Source of the DNA: Tenggerimyces flavus
Lineage (GTDB): Bacteria > Actinomycetota > Actinomycetes > Propionibacteriales > Actinopolymorphaceae
NCBI RefSeq assembly: GCF_016907715.1
Contig: NZ_JAFBCM010000001.1
Coordinates: 3,596,001-3,660,000 of the forward strand
Length of the DNA: 64,000 nt
Reading direction: 5' to 3'
This document shows, piece after piece, positions 7,551 through 17,356 of this stretch. Within the stretch, counting starts at the first letter, position 1; each line of letters starts with the position of its first letter. The position numbers and the translations under genes were made by a program. The notes below the pieces were generated by a model. The model saw only the letters and a program-made list of their open reading frames with translations, searched no databases and was not told the origin of the DNA.

Positions 7551-8879
7551 ATGTTCTTCAAGGAAGTCGTGGCGAGCCTGTACGCGTGGGATCTCCTCGA
7601 CGAGAACGTCGATCACGCGCTGGACGTTCTCCAGCGAGAGACGCGGACCAACTCCACCTATCTCGTCGCTCTGATGCATGACGAGAAGCGCCCGCTCACC
7701 GACTTCTACTACCCGCACAATCCGCGCCGGAAGGTCTACTGGACCGAGGACTCCCGCGCGTACTGGCGGCCGAGCCCCGACGGCTACGAGCGGATCAAGC
7801 CGCGGCTCTCCGACTCCGACGAGCTCGCCGGAACGGACTGGATGCAGGTCCTCATCGACGCCTCGCGGGCACGCGGCATGAGCGTCGGCGCCGAGCTCTC
7901 GCACACCTGGATCGACAAGGAACGTACGCGCACCGAGCTCGCCGACTGCGTGCAGCGCGACGTGTACGGCAACCCGTTCGACGGCCAGGTCTGCTTCAAC
8001 AACCCCGACGTGCGCGCGTACGCGAAGGCGCTCTACGTCGACCTCGCCGCGAACTACGACATCGACTACGTGATGACCTGCGTGCGCGGCTTCAACCCCG
8101 GCCGCGGCGAGGGCGCGGACACCGAGCTGGGCAGGCTGGTCGGCACCACGCACGGCGGCTGCTTCTGCGACAGCTGCCAGGCGAGGGCCGAGGCGCACGG
8201 CGTCGACTGGGCGGCGCTGACCGAACGGCTGCGCTGGCTCGCCGACGGGTACGACCGCTTCAACCACAAGCAGAACTTCGAGCTGAGACTGCTGCTCGCG
8301 AGCACCGCGAACATCACGTCCCTGTTGGTGGAACTGCCCGAGCTGTACGCGTTCCTGAAGTTCCGCGCCGACTCGCTGACCGAGTTCTTCGCCGAGGTCC
8401 GTACCGCGGTCAAGGACGTCTCGCCGCGAACGGACCTGCGGCTCAACCATTACGCCGGGCATCCCGAGCTGATGGGCCTGGACCTCAGGTCGGTGGCCAA
8501 GCAGCTCGACTCGATCCGCAGCTCGGACTACGCCGAGCAGAGCGGCGACCCGGCGCGGATGGAGTGGAAGCGCGGCTACCTGCACAACATCCGGCGCACG
8601 GTCGGGCTTGACATGTACTTCCTGTCGGCCGTGTCGCCCCGCCCGAAGGCGACGCCGGAGCTGGTCGAGCAGGGCGTACGCATCTCCGCCGAGTGCGGCG
8701 CCGACGCGTTGACGATCGGCCACTACGACGGCTCGTGGCTGGACTGCCTGCGAGCGGTCAAGTCCGGGTTGGACAAGGTGGGCATCGAGATCAGGCCGGA
8801 CCTGCCGATGTGGCAGCGCGCGGCACCTGCATTAGATGGAAACCCACCCCACGAAATCGTTCCGTCGAGCCGATCGTGA
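7551..8879 (+). CDS. Putative TIM-barrel glycoside hydrolase-like protein
   Basis: A 442-aa protein without signal peptide or membrane segment. I do not recognise a named family. The pattern of acidic residues at strand ends and segments such as SVGAELSHTWIDKE, DIDYVMTCVRGFN and DLRLNHYAGHPELMG suggest a TIM-barrel carbohydrate-active enzyme. GGCFCDSCQARAEAHG is a Cys-x-Cys-x2-Cys motif found in several uncharacterised barrel hydrolases and may bind a metal. It starts at ATG 7551 behind CTGGAGG. It is the first gene of an operon with a carbohydrate importer, so it probably processes the imported oligosaccharide or glycoside in the cytosol (inference). Confidence 0.65.
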   Translation: MFFKEVVASLYAWDLLDENVDHALDVLQRETRTNSTYLVALMHDEKRPLTDFYYPHNPRRKVYWTEDSRAYWRPSPDGYERIKPRLSDSDELAGTDWMQVLIDASRARGMSVGAELSHTWIDKERTRTELADCVQRDVYGNPFDGQVCFNNPDVRAYAKALYVDLAANYDIDYVMTCVRGFNPGRGEGADTELGRLVGTTHGGCFCDSCQARAEAHGVDWAALTERLRWLADGYDRFNHKQNFELRLLLASTANITSLLVELPELYAFLKFRADSLTEFFAEVRTAVKDVSPRTDLRLNHYAGHPELMGLDLRSVAKQLDSIRSSDYAEQSGDPARMEWKRGYLHNIRRTVGLDMYFLSAVSPRPKATPELVEQGVRISAECGADALTIGHYDGSWLDCLRAVKSGLDKVGIEIRPDLPMWQRAAPALDGNPPHEIVPSSRS

Positions 8880-8967
8880 CGGTCCGATGAGCATCGCCAC
8901 GATTTCGCGGGGACCCCGGAAAACTAGGCCGCTGCGGGGACGACCTGACCGACGAGGAGGTCATGTC

Positions 8968-10272
8968 ATGGCAGCAAGTCAGCTCAGCCGAAGACTGTTC
9001 GTAGGTGGCATGGCGGCGATGGCCGCGGGATCGGTGGCCGGGTGCATGACCGCCGGCGGCGGTGGCGGTAGCGGCAGCGCCGGAGGTGGCGGTGGCGACG
9101 CCAAGACGATGACGTTCCTGAACGACCTCGCCATCAAGGGCACGCCGTTCGGCACCGCCGTCGAGGCGTACGAGAAGGCGAGCGGCGTCAAGGTCACCGT
9201 GCAGCCGGTGCCGTCGGAGTACGACACGAAGTTCCGTACGGTGCTGGCGAGCGGCGTCCCGCCGGACCTGGTCAAGATCAACGACGACTACGTCCGCGGC
9301 ATTTCCAAGACCGGCGGTCTGCTGGACCTGGCGCCGTACATCGAGAAGGACAAGGTCGACACCTCGAAGTTCCCACCCGATCTGTTCAACTTCCCCAAGC
9401 AGGCCGACGGACAGCACACCGCATGGGTCATCGCGCACTCGCCGCGGCTGATGTTCTACAACGTCGACATCTTCAAGGAGGCCGGCGTCCCGCTGCCGCC
9501 GACCACCTGGAGCGCGGACAACTGGACCTGGGACGACTTCCTCGAGACCGCGAAGAAGTTGACCATCCCGGGCAAGCGGTTCGGTGCGCTCGTCTACCTC
9601 GACACGGGCTTCGAGCAGACGTTCACGGTCAACAACGGCGACCCGAACGGGATCTACGCCAAGGACGGTAAGACGTTCGCGCTGTCCGACCCGAAGAGTG
9701 CCGAGGCGATCCAGTGGGCGACGGACCTGACCTGCAAGCACAAGGTCCAACCAGCGTGGGGAGATCTGCAGAGCACAGACATCGATCTGCAGATGTTCGC
9801 GCAGGGTCGGCTGGCGATGATGTACCGGCAGTTCTCCTCGATCCCGTACATCGAGAAGGCCGTCAAGGGCATCACCTGGGACGTCGCGCCGCCGCCCGCC
9901 GGGCCGTCCGGTCAGCTGACCGAGTCGAGCGTGATCACGTACTCGATCCCCACCAAGGCGAAGAACCCCGACGCCGCGTGGGAGCTGCTGAAGTTTCTGA
10001 CCAGCAAGGAAGGCGGCGAGATCCTGCTCAAGGGCAAGATGTGGCTGCCGATGGACCGCGACGCGCTGGGCGTCCTCAGTGGACCGCCGGAGCACGTCCA
10101 GCTGTTCGCCGACGCGGTCGAGCACTCGACCTTGCCCAACCAGACCGACAACACGTTGGGCGCGCGGCAGATCTACCGGCCGGCGCTGGACGCGGTCTAC
10201 AACTGCGAGAAGCCAGCGACTGAGGTGCTGAATGCGGTCAAGGCACAAGTGGAGAAAACCCTTCTGGGATAG
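8968..10272 (+). CDS. Carbohydrate ABC transporter substrate-binding lipoprotein
   Basis: 434 aa, family 1 extracellular solute-binding protein. The N-terminus SRRLFVGGMAAMAAGSVAGC has twin arginines, a hydrophobic core and a lipobox ending in the lipidated Cys (about residue 23), followed by a Gly/Ser-rich tether. It is therefore exported and anchored on the outer face of the membrane. Inside are binding-protein landmarks such as LMFYNVDIFKEAGVPLPPTTW and KNPDAAWELLKFLTS. The start at 8968 is chosen because AGGAGG lies seven bases upstream; the frame is open to 8836 without support. It lies between the TIM-barrel gene and two permease genes and delivers substrate to them. Confidence 0.93.
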   Translation: MAASQLSRRLFVGGMAAMAAGSVAGCMTAGGGGGSGSAGGGGGDAKTMTFLNDLAIKGTPFGTAVEAYEKASGVKVTVQPVPSEYDTKFRTVLASGVPPDLVKINDDYVRGISKTGGLLDLAPYIEKDKVDTSKFPPDLFNFPKQADGQHTAWVIAHSPRLMFYNVDIFKEAGVPLPPTTWSADNWTWDDFLETAKKLTIPGKRFGALVYLDTGFEQTFTVNNGDPNGIYAKDGKTFALSDPKSAEAIQWATDLTCKHKVQPAWGDLQSTDIDLQMFAQGRLAMMYRQFSSIPYIEKAVKGITWDVAPPPAGPSGQLTESSVITYSIPTKAKNPDAAWELLKFLTSKEGGEILLKGKMWLPMDRDALGVLSGPPEHVQLFADAVEHSTLPNQTDNTLGARQIYRPALDAVYNCEKPATEVLNAVKAQVEKTLLG

Positions 10273-10281
10273 GGCGGACGC

Positions 10282-11226
10282 TTGAACGCAGTCGCCGAGA
10301 CGGACGCACGCCGTGGGACCCGGAAACGCCGGGCCCCACGGAACGGCCTGCTCGGCGGGCGGTTCGGCAAGTACGAGGGCTTCCTCTACATCGCGCCGCT
10401 GATCCTCGGCATCGCCGCGTTCCAGCTGTTCCCGATCTTCGTCTCGATCTACATGTCGTTCACCCAGTGGGACGGCATCGCGCCGCCGGAGTTCGTCGGT
10501 GTGGGGAACTACACCGAGATGTTCACCGGGGACCCGCTGTTCATCGAGACGTTGCGCAACACGATCATCTTCACGCTGCTCGCGATCCCGTTGACGACCG
10601 TGCTCGGGTTTCTCCTTGCCCTGTTGTGCAATCGGAAGCTGCGCGGGATCTCGTTGCTGCGCGCCGCGTACTTCGCGCCGTACATCACCAACGTCGTCGC
10701 GATCGGCTACATCTGGTACTGGATCTACAACCCCGAGCGTGGGTTGATCAACGGCCTGTTGTCGGGCATCGGCATCGACGGTCCGGCGTGGCTGTCCAGC
10801 TCCACCTGGGCGCTGCCCGCGGTGGTGATCGTCAGCGTGTGGCAGGGCGCCGGCTACCCGATGGTGATCTTCCTGGCTGGCCTGCAGGCGATTCCCAAGG
10901 ACCTGTACGAGGCGGCGGAGATCGACGGCGCGAGCTGGTGGAACCAGGTCCGCCGGATCACGATGCCGCTGCTGACGCCGAGCCTGTTCTTCGTGCTGGT
11001 GACGCAGTTCATCACGTCGTTCCAGGTGTTCGGCGTCATCTACATCATGACGCAGGGCGGGCCGGGGCACTCGACCAGCGTCTACATCTACTACCTGTAC
11101 CAAACGGCGTTCTCGTTCGGGAAGCTCGGCTACGCCTCGGCGATGGCGTGGGTGCTGTTCGTGATCCTCGCGATCGTGACGTACGTCCAATGGCGCATGC
11201 AGAAGAGGTGGGTGTTCTATGGCTGA
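10282..11226 (+). CDS. Sugar ABC transporter permease (MalF/UgpA type)
   Basis: A 314-aa inner-membrane permease with about six transmembrane segments (first near residues 38-58, FLYIAPLILGIAAFQLFPIF). The conserved coupling loop is EAAEIDGASWWNQVRRITMPLL, the EAA motif that docks the ATPase. It starts at TTG 10282, nine bases after the binding-protein stop, and overlaps the next permease by eight bases, so the three are one transport unit. No ATPase gene is nearby; such actinobacterial importers often share a distant MsiK-like ATPase. Confidence 0.92.
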   Translation: MNAVAETDARRGTRKRRAPRNGLLGGRFGKYEGFLYIAPLILGIAAFQLFPIFVSIYMSFTQWDGIAPPEFVGVGNYTEMFTGDPLFIETLRNTIIFTLLAIPLTTVLGFLLALLCNRKLRGISLLRAAYFAPYITNVVAIGYIWYWIYNPERGLINGLLSGIGIDGPAWLSSSTWALPAVVIVSVWQGAGYPMVIFLAGLQAIPKDLYEAAEIDGASWWNQVRRITMPLLTPSLFFVLVTQFITSFQVFGVIYIMTQGGPGHSTSVYIYYLYQTAFSFGKLGYASAMAWVLFVILAIVTYVQWRMQKRWVFYG

Positions 11227-12055
11227 ACGTCGCCGCCGCTTCTCGGTGGTCCTCGACATCGTCACGTACGTGCTGATGATCGGGCTCGCGCTCGTGTTCA
11301 TCCTGCCGCTGGTGTGGATGGTGGCGTCGTCGCTCAAGGAGGAAGGGCAGGTCCTCACCGTTCCGCCGACGCTGTGGCCGACCGTGCCGCAGTGGACGAA
11401 CTACCTGCAGGTGTTCGAGATCATCCCGGTGTTCTTCTGGAACTCGGTGAAGCTCGCCGCGATCAACGTGGTGGGCCTGCTGATCGTCGCGTCGCTGGCT
11501 GGCTTCGCGTTCGGGCGGTTGAGGTTCCCCGGCCGCGACCTGCTGTTCCTGTTGGTGTTGGCGACCGCGATGATCCCCGGGATTGCATACCTGATCCCGC
11601 AGTACCTGGTGTTCCGACAGATCGGCTGGATCGACACCCAGCTGCCGTTGTGGGTGCCGCGGGTGTTCACACCGGTGTTCGCGACGTTCCTGATGCGGCA
11701 GTTCTTCAAATCGCTGCCCCAGGAGCTGGACGACGCGGCACGCGTGGACGGCGCGGGGACATTCACGATCTTCTGGCGGATCATGCTGCCGCAGACCACA
11801 CCGGCGTTGGCGGCGATCGCGATCTTCACGTTCCTGGACTCGTGGAACGACCTGTTCGGCCCGTTGATCTACATCAACTCCGAGGAGCTGCAGACGCTGC
11901 CGGTGGCGTTGGCTCAGTTCCAGAACGAGTACTTCACCCAGATCACCTTGCTGATGGCCGGCGCGACCGTGGCCGTGCTGCCGGTGATCCTCGTCTACAT
12001 CGTGGCGCAGAAGTACTTCATCCAGGGCATCACGATGACCGGGCTCAAGGGCTGA
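11219..12055 (+). CDS. Sugar ABC transporter permease (MalG/UgpE type)
   Basis: 278 aa, second permease subunit with six predicted membrane helices. The EAA loop is DDAARVDGAGTFTIFWRIMLPQ. SLKEEGQVLTVPPTLWP and the C-terminal QKYFIQGITMTGLKG are typical of MalG-like proteins, where the C-terminal tail contacts the ATPase. It pairs with the preceding permease. Its 3' end overlaps the convergent jetD gene by 11 bases, so the two operons meet with no intergenic terminator. Confidence 0.92.
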   Translation: MAERRRRFSVVLDIVTYVLMIGLALVFILPLVWMVASSLKEEGQVLTVPPTLWPTVPQWTNYLQVFEIIPVFFWNSVKLAAINVVGLLIVASLAGFAFGRLRFPGRDLLFLLVLATAMIPGIAYLIPQYLVFRQIGWIDTQLPLWVPRVFTPVFATFLMRQFFKSLPQELDDAARVDGAGTFTIFWRIMLPQTTPALAAIAIFTFLDSWNDLFGPLIYINSEELQTLPVALAQFQNEYFTQITLLMAGATVAVLPVILVYIVAQKYFIQGITMTGLKG

Positions 12056-13277
12056 GGTCTTCGAGCAGCTGGCCCAGGACGTGCTCCTCCTCGATACGCA
12101 CGCCGCGCTCGGTCATTGCCGCCGAGAGCGCGGGGTCCCACGGAGTCGGCAGCGAACGTTCGTCGAGCCTGGCAGACCCCCGCGCGGCCAAATAGGCCGC
12201 CGCGTCGTACCGCCATGGCGTGAACGGCATCCGCTGGTAGATCGAGGTCGCGATCCCGACACCGCCCCAGTCGAAGTCGCCGTGGTACGCGAACTCCGCT
12301 CCGCCAGCGTGCAGGAGCTCGAGGAGGCGCCAGACCGCTGCCGACGGTCTGCCATAGACGCACACCATCGCGGGGCAGTCCGGCCCGAACGCGTCCGCGG
12401 CGGCGGCCAGCACGACGGGGTTCTCGCACAGCCGTACCAGGTGGGCAGTGCCGATCGGGTCCTGTCGACGATGCAGCTGGCGGAAGGTGAGTATGAGCGG
12501 CTCTCCTGCCGCCGCGGCGGTGCGAAGCAGCTGTCCGGTCGCCGTGTTGCCGTCGCCCGGCAGCCCGACGGACAGGACCGTGGAGGACAACTCGTCCAGG
12601 TGAACGCCGACGGCGGCCCAGAGGTCCCGTCGTCCATCGGCCGTCGTGGAATCGGGCACTCCCGCGAGCGCTCGAACGGCCGACAACGCCAACGTTCCGA
12701 TCGGGCGACCCTCGTCGAGAGCATGCGCGTCGTCGCAGGCTTCGGCGGCGAGCTGACCGATCGGAACACCGCTCGCCGGCAACCTGCGAAGCACGCGAGT
12801 CACTGCGGTGAGCAGCCGTCCGGCTTCGGCGGGCTCGGCAGCGAGCCGGCGAACCAGGCCAGTGGCGTCGAGGCGGCTCCGCCACTCGCTCAGCTCCGGG
12901 CGTTCGGTGACCAGCTGGTCGAGGTCGGCGTAGGCAGCCCGCCACGCGGCCGAGCTGACGGCCGCCTCCTTCGCCCGGTCGGTCACCGGTCCGGTCAGCC
13001 GCTCCACCGCCTCTCGCAGCCCACCCGCGGCGGCACCGCTGGAACGCAGGATGGTGTCGACCTCGTCGAGCGAGACCGACAACGACGCGCCCGCCGCTGG
13101 GCGACGACCGAGGAGCAGCTCGACCGCACGGCGCTGCTCGACGCTGGCGCGGACAAGCGTGACCGCGCCGGAGATCGGCTGACCCAGCTCCAAGCGACGG
13201 CGGACCCGTTCGACCAGCCACTCGGTGTGCGTCCCGCCGAGCAGCCGGTGCAGCTTGTCCGTGGCGTTGCCCGTCAT
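12045..13277 (-). CDS. jetD: Wadjet type II nuclease subunit JetD (TIGR02679/DUF2399)
   Basis: 410 aa, last gene of the Wadjet operon. In characterised Wadjet systems JetD is the Toprim-fold nuclease that cuts plasmid DNA once the JetABC condensin has extruded it. The DUF2399 region shows VRLCENPVVLAAAADAFG (conserved Glu) and FAYHGDFDWGGVGIA, where GDFD supplies the metal-binding acidic pair of the Toprim site. An N-terminal DUF3323-like part fills residues 1-250. It starts at ATG 13277, overlapping the jetC stop as ATGA. Catalytic residues look intact. Confidence 0.88.
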   Translation of the reverse strand: MTGNATDKLHRLLGGTHTEWLVERVRRRLELGQPISGAVTLVRASVEQRRAVELLLGRRPAAGASLSVSLDEVDTILRSSGAAAGGLREAVERLTGPVTDRAKEAAVSSAAWRAAYADLDQLVTERPELSEWRSRLDATGLVRRLAAEPAEAGRLLTAVTRVLRRLPASGVPIGQLAAEACDDAHALDEGRPIGTLALSAVRALAGVPDSTTADGRRDLWAAVGVHLDELSSTVLSVGLPGDGNTATGQLLRTAAAAGEPLILTFRQLHRRQDPIGTAHLVRLCENPVVLAAAADAFGPDCPAMVCVYGRPSAAVWRLLELLHAGGAEFAYHGDFDWGGVGIATSIYQRMPFTPWRYDAAAYLAARGSARLDERSLPTPWDPALSAAMTERGVRIEEEHVLGQLLEDLSP

Positions 13278-16200
13278 GCGAACAGGCCAGCCGGCTCCGG
13301 CTCCGGTGGGTCAGGCAGATCGGGTACGGGCCGTTCGACGCGCTGTCGGGTCCGACCGTCCCATCGCCAGGGGGTGACGAGCACGGCGGCGATGCCATCG
13401 CGTCGGGCCAGATGGCTGATCCCCAGCCCCGGCACCTCCGGGTAGCAGCCCCACTCACGCTCGCTCGTCATCACGACGTCCATGTCGAACGTGGCGAGCA
13501 AGCCCATGCACTTCGCGCGGGCGTCGTCGTCGACACCGGCGAACGCCTCGTCCAGCGCCACGAGCCGCGGAGCGTGGGGGTTGCCTGCCGACTTGTAGTG
13601 CGACGACGCGGCCGCGAACAACGGCACCGACGCCACCAACGCCCGCTCCCCACCTGATGCAGGTCCGGTCGCCGGCCGCCATTGGCCTTCCTGGTAACGC
13701 TGGATCGCGAACTCGTGCCACAGCCGGTAGTCCAGCGCCTGGGTCAACTGCTCGGTCCAGCTCGAGGCGGGACTCTCCGCGTGCTCGCGGGCGATCTGCT
13801 CCTGCAGGAACGAGCCGACGGCTGCCCGGTCGTCCGCCGACCAGGCGTCGACGGTCTGCCGAAGCTTCTCCCGTACCCGGGCGAGGCCGTCCGGAGCGTT
13901 CTTCGCCGACCGCCAGACCAGCCGCAGTCGCATGCCAGTGGACGTCGGGCGCGACTCGAGCTCGCCGTTCATCCGCGCCACCTCGTCTTCGGCGGCGGCG
14001 ATCAGCTCCTGCAGCGTGCTGGCGACCTCGTTGAGCAGGTGGTTCTCCAGGATCTCCCGCTCCCTCGCCGACAGCAGCTGCGCCCGCTCGTGGATCTCGG
14101 CGCGCAAGGACTCGCTGAGGTCGGGGACGGCTTGGGACCTGCCTTGGAAGACGACGTCGATCACGATCACGTTCGCTTGGAGGGTCAGGCGGGCCGAGTG
14201 CCCGTGCCTGGCCATCGCGTCGGCCAGCTGCTTGTGCTCGTCGGTCACTCTCCTCTGGACGCGGTCCCAGGTCGGATCAGAGTCGTCGACCGAGTCGAGC
14301 TCGGCATTGACGGACCGAGCCAGCAGCACCGTGGGAGTCGCCGCCCATTGCTCATGGAGATCAGGCGTCTCGATCGCCGGCAGCGCTACCCGCAACAAGC
14401 CGGTCCGGACGAACTGCTGGAACTCCGCGACCGCCGCGTCCCGCTCGACGACGGCCTCGCCGATCTCGTCGCTGAGCTTCTGCCGAGCACCGTCGGCGCG
14501 GCCACGGTCCTCGCGGGCCGCTTTTTCCAGGCGGCGTGCTTCGCTCTCGCCCTGGTGCCGCTCGACCAACTCGGCACTAACAGCGTCCAACCGCCTGTGC
14601 AGCTCCGACACCTCGGCGCCAACGGTCTCCTCCAGCACCCGGTAGGTCTCCCGCGCGACAGTCGCGACCTCCCGCGCGGCCGCTGCCTTCTCGACAGCCT
14701 TGTCGAGGCGTTCGCGCGTACGGGACAGCTCCTCCTGGGCGAAGCCAGCCCGCTGGCGGGCGGTCAGCAAGGCCGTGGCGGCCGGCCACAATCCGGCCAG
14801 CGCGAGCCGATAGGCGGCGAGGCCCTCCCGGACGGCGGTGAGCTCACCGGGCTCGACAGGGAGTCCGACGTCGGTCCCGAACTCGACCGCTCGTTCCTGG
14901 GCCGCGTGCAGGCCGGCCTCCCGTTCGGCGGCCACCCGTTCGGCCGCGTCATGAGCCGCCTGGTGCTCGCGCCGCCTCTCGTGCGCGCCGGTGAGCTTGA
15001 CGTGCGCTTCCCGGAGGGCGTCGTCGGTCGGCATGGCGCGACGCTCTGTGTCGAGCCGTGCTCGCCGGGCGGCGAGCGCGTTCAGCGCGGCCTCGAGCTC
15101 GGCCAGGCGGGCCTTGACCGTTTCCAGCTCGCTGGACAGCTGCGCGAGACGGCTGCGCCGGGCATGCTCGCGGGCGCCCTCCCCGATGAAGTGGGCGGCC
15201 GGCTTGTGCCACGAACCGGCCAGCACGCCGTTGGCCCAGCGACCGTCCGTTGTCACCCAGGTCGTCTTCCCTGGTCCGAGACCGACCGCCGCGAGCGTCG
15301 TACGAACCGTCTCGTCGGTCAACACCGACGCCCACGGATCCACCGAGTCGATCGCGGGCCGGAGCAGCGTCGCGCAGGACTCGCCGGCGGCCGCGAGCTC
15401 CCCGGCCGAGACCAGCACGGTGTCGTCCGCGCCCAGCAGGGCGCCGTCCGGGGTCAGCCAGGCATCCAGGATCCCGGACGCCTCGAGCGCGGCCTCCAGA
15501 CCGGCGCGGTCCGCCTCCGACACGTCATCGGCGAAGTCGACGACCTTCCACAGCGGCGCTCCCGGCCGATCGACGCGTGCCTGCGGGTCTCTCGTGTAGG
15601 GGACGGGTGGGATGTCGTGGCCACCGGCCTCGAGGCGCTCGATCTCCTGCTCGAGCTCGCGACCGCGGGCCTGTCGTTCGTCCCGCTCGGTCCGCAGCCC
15701 GGCCTCGGTCCGGCCCAGGGCCGTCGTCGCGTCCTGGACGGCGTCGGCCACGGCCTCGGCCGCGGGGTTCGGGCCATCGAGGCCTTCCGCCCAACCCTCC
15801 AGCCGGGTGAGCACCTCGCCCGGGTCCGGCAACCGGAACTCGGTTGCCTCGTCGAGGTACTGCCGGTAGACCCGCACCAGCTCAGCCGCCTCGTCGAGGG
15901 TCAGTCGCTCCGCCGCGTCGATCCGTTCAGCCGCGGCCTGGAGCTCGGCGGTCTGCCGATCGACCTCGCGCCTGGCGTTCTCCAGCGCCTGCTGCGCTGC
16001 CTGGACCTCTCGCAGCAGCCGGTCGAGCTCGTGCACCGTCTGCTCGCGCCGGTCGGCGAGTGCGTTCGCGTCGCGCTTGGCGCCGGCCGGGTCGGACTCC
16101 CAACCGGACACGATCTCGTCGTGCTCCCGAGCGCAGAAGGCCCGTACGGACGTGACGCGGGCGTCGTCCCGCGCGGCCTGGAACGCCTCGTCGGCCTGGC

Positions 16201-17356
16201 GCTCGCGCTCCTCCTCCACCTCCGCGCGGGACTGTCCTGCATCGACGTCGATGGTGAGCCGGTCGCGTTCCCGCTCCAGGTCGCCGGCGTAGGACTCCTG
16301 TCGGCCGGCGTCAGCGTTCAGCTGCTCGAGTCGCTCGGCGTCTCGCATCTCCGGGCTCTGCCGCAACGCGTCGCGGCGCGCCTCCAGCTGCTTCTTCGCC
16401 TCGTCCAGCTCGCGCAGCAGCTCGTCCGCAGCAGTCAGGTCGGCGTCGGCCTTCTGGTACCGGGCTTCCGCTTCGGCGAGCTCGCGGTTGAGCCGCTCGT
16501 ACCGGCTCTGGGCCTCGCGCGGTGCCCGGGCCATCCGTTTGGCGGCGACGCCCGCGTAGCGCGTGTAGTGCCGAAGGAAGTCGGCCGCTGCCGACTCTGC
16601 CTCCTCCAAAGCGCGTAACGCGTTCCGTTCCTCGTCGAGGCCACGGAACGCCTCCGCGACCGTCGCTATCAGCGTCGTGCTGATCGGCGGAAGGGCTTCG
16701 GTCAGCGCGCGGGACAGCAGCTTCTCGTCGGGCCTCTTCGAAAGCTGGGGCTGTCGCAGCTGGATCAGCAGATTGACCAGCGCGTCGTAGCGGCGTTCGC
16801 CAAGTCCGAACAGCGCCTCGTCGACCGCGCGGCGGTAGTCGGTGGCGCGGTCGTAGACCATGCCGTGGCCCTCGACCGCGTCGCGCAGCCGCTCCCGGGT
16901 GAGCGCGACCCGGCTCTGGCTGACCAGGGACAGCTCCGGCCCGACGCGTTGCGGGGTGACGAAGTACCAGTGTCGAGCGATCCCGCGCCCCTTCACGGCC
17001 TTCAGCCCGCAGCCGATCGTGCGGTACTCCGCCGTGCCGTCACCCCGTTGGCGGCCGAACTCCAGCCAGGCGTAGCCGGTGCGTTCCGGGTGCGGATGCT
17101 TGTCGCCGAGCAGCAGGTTCCACTCCATCCGCTTCTGCCGGTCGCCGTCGGGCTCGACGCGATGGGGTGACAGGTCTCCGTCGAGCAGGAACGGCAGCGT
17201 GAGGGCGAGCACCTTCGACTTGCCGGTGCCGTTGTTGCCGCGCAGCAGCAGTCTGCCGTCGTGGAAATGGAACTCCTCGACGTCGTAGTAGAAGACGTCG
17301 ACGAGTCCGGCCCGCAAGGGCTTCCAGCGCGATACGATCGGGGTCGGGAGGTTCAT
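13274..17356 (-). CDS. jetC: Wadjet type II SMC-like ATPase JetC (TIGR02680)
   Basis: A 1360-aa SMC/MukB-like motor that drives DNA loop extrusion in Wadjet. The Walker A motif is LRGNNGTGKSKV (G40-S47). Long Glu/Arg/Ala-rich coiled coils fill about residues 260-490 and 720-1130, with a hinge-like globular part near 520-700. Near the C-terminus are the ABC signature ASGGERALVAS and the Walker B LVALDEAFAGVDDD. Length and order match the TIGR02680 family. It overlaps jetB and jetD by four bases at its ends, so the stoichiometry is probably set by coupled translation. The antisense strand is open over about 3 kb, a shadow of the high GC. Confidence 0.93.
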   Translation of the reverse strand: MNLPTPIVSRWKPLRAGLVDVFYYDVEEFHFHDGRLLLRGNNGTGKSKVLALTLPFLLDGDLSPHRVEPDGDRQKRMEWNLLLGDKHPHPERTGYAWLEFGRQRGDGTAEYRTIGCGLKAVKGRGIARHWYFVTPQRVGPELSLVSQSRVALTRERLRDAVEGHGMVYDRATDYRRAVDEALFGLGERRYDALVNLLIQLRQPQLSKRPDEKLLSRALTEALPPISTTLIATVAEAFRGLDEERNALRALEEAESAAADFLRHYTRYAGVAAKRMARAPREAQSRYERLNRELAEAEARYQKADADLTAADELLRELDEAKKQLEARRDALRQSPEMRDAERLEQLNADAGRQESYAGDLERERDRLTIDVDAGQSRAEVEEERERQADEAFQAARDDARVTSVRAFCAREHDEIVSGWESDPAGAKRDANALADRREQTVHELDRLLREVQAAQQALENARREVDRQTAELQAAAERIDAAERLTLDEAAELVRVYRQYLDEATEFRLPDPGEVLTRLEGWAEGLDGPNPAAEAVADAVQDATTALGRTEAGLRTERDERQARGRELEQEIERLEAGGHDIPPVPYTRDPQARVDRPGAPLWKVVDFADDVSEADRAGLEAALEASGILDAWLTPDGALLGADDTVLVSAGELAAAGESCATLLRPAIDSVDPWASVLTDETVRTTLAAVGLGPGKTTWVTTDGRWANGVLAGSWHKPAAHFIGEGAREHARRSRLAQLSSELETVKARLAELEAALNALAARRARLDTERRAMPTDDALREAHVKLTGAHERRREHQAAHDAAERVAAEREAGLHAAQERAVEFGTDVGLPVEPGELTAVREGLAAYRLALAGLWPAATALLTARQRAGFAQEELSRTRERLDKAVEKAAAAREVATVARETYRVLEETVGAEVSELHRRLDAVSAELVERHQGESEARRLEKAAREDRGRADGARQKLSDEIGEAVVERDAAVAEFQQFVRTGLLRVALPAIETPDLHEQWAATPTVLLARSVNAELDSVDDSDPTWDRVQRRVTDEHKQLADAMARHGHSARLTLQANVIVIDVVFQGRSQAVPDLSESLRAEIHERAQLLSAREREILENHLLNEVASTLQELIAAAEDEVARMNGELESRPTSTGMRLRLVWRSAKNAPDGLARVREKLRQTVDAWSADDRAAVGSFLQEQIAREHAESPASSWTEQLTQALDYRLWHEFAIQRYQEGQWRPATGPASGGERALVASVPLFAAASSHYKSAGNPHAPRLVALDEAFAGVDDDARAKCMGLLATFDMDVVMTSEREWGCYPEVPGLGISHLARRDGIAAVLVTPWRWDGRTRQRVERPVPDLPDPPEPEPAGLFA

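Noticed and set aside
8791-11358. 855-codon minus-strand frame over the sugar importer genes
   Set aside because: Antisense to binding-protein and permease genes with complete family motifs.
12045-12055. Terminator between the sugar importer and jetD
   Set aside because: The convergent genes overlap by 11 bases, leaving no intergenic hairpin.
13682-16618. 978-codon open frame on the plus strand opposite jetC
   Set aside because: Shadow of the SMC-like gene; composition is Arg/Gly/Leu-rich and no motif is seen.
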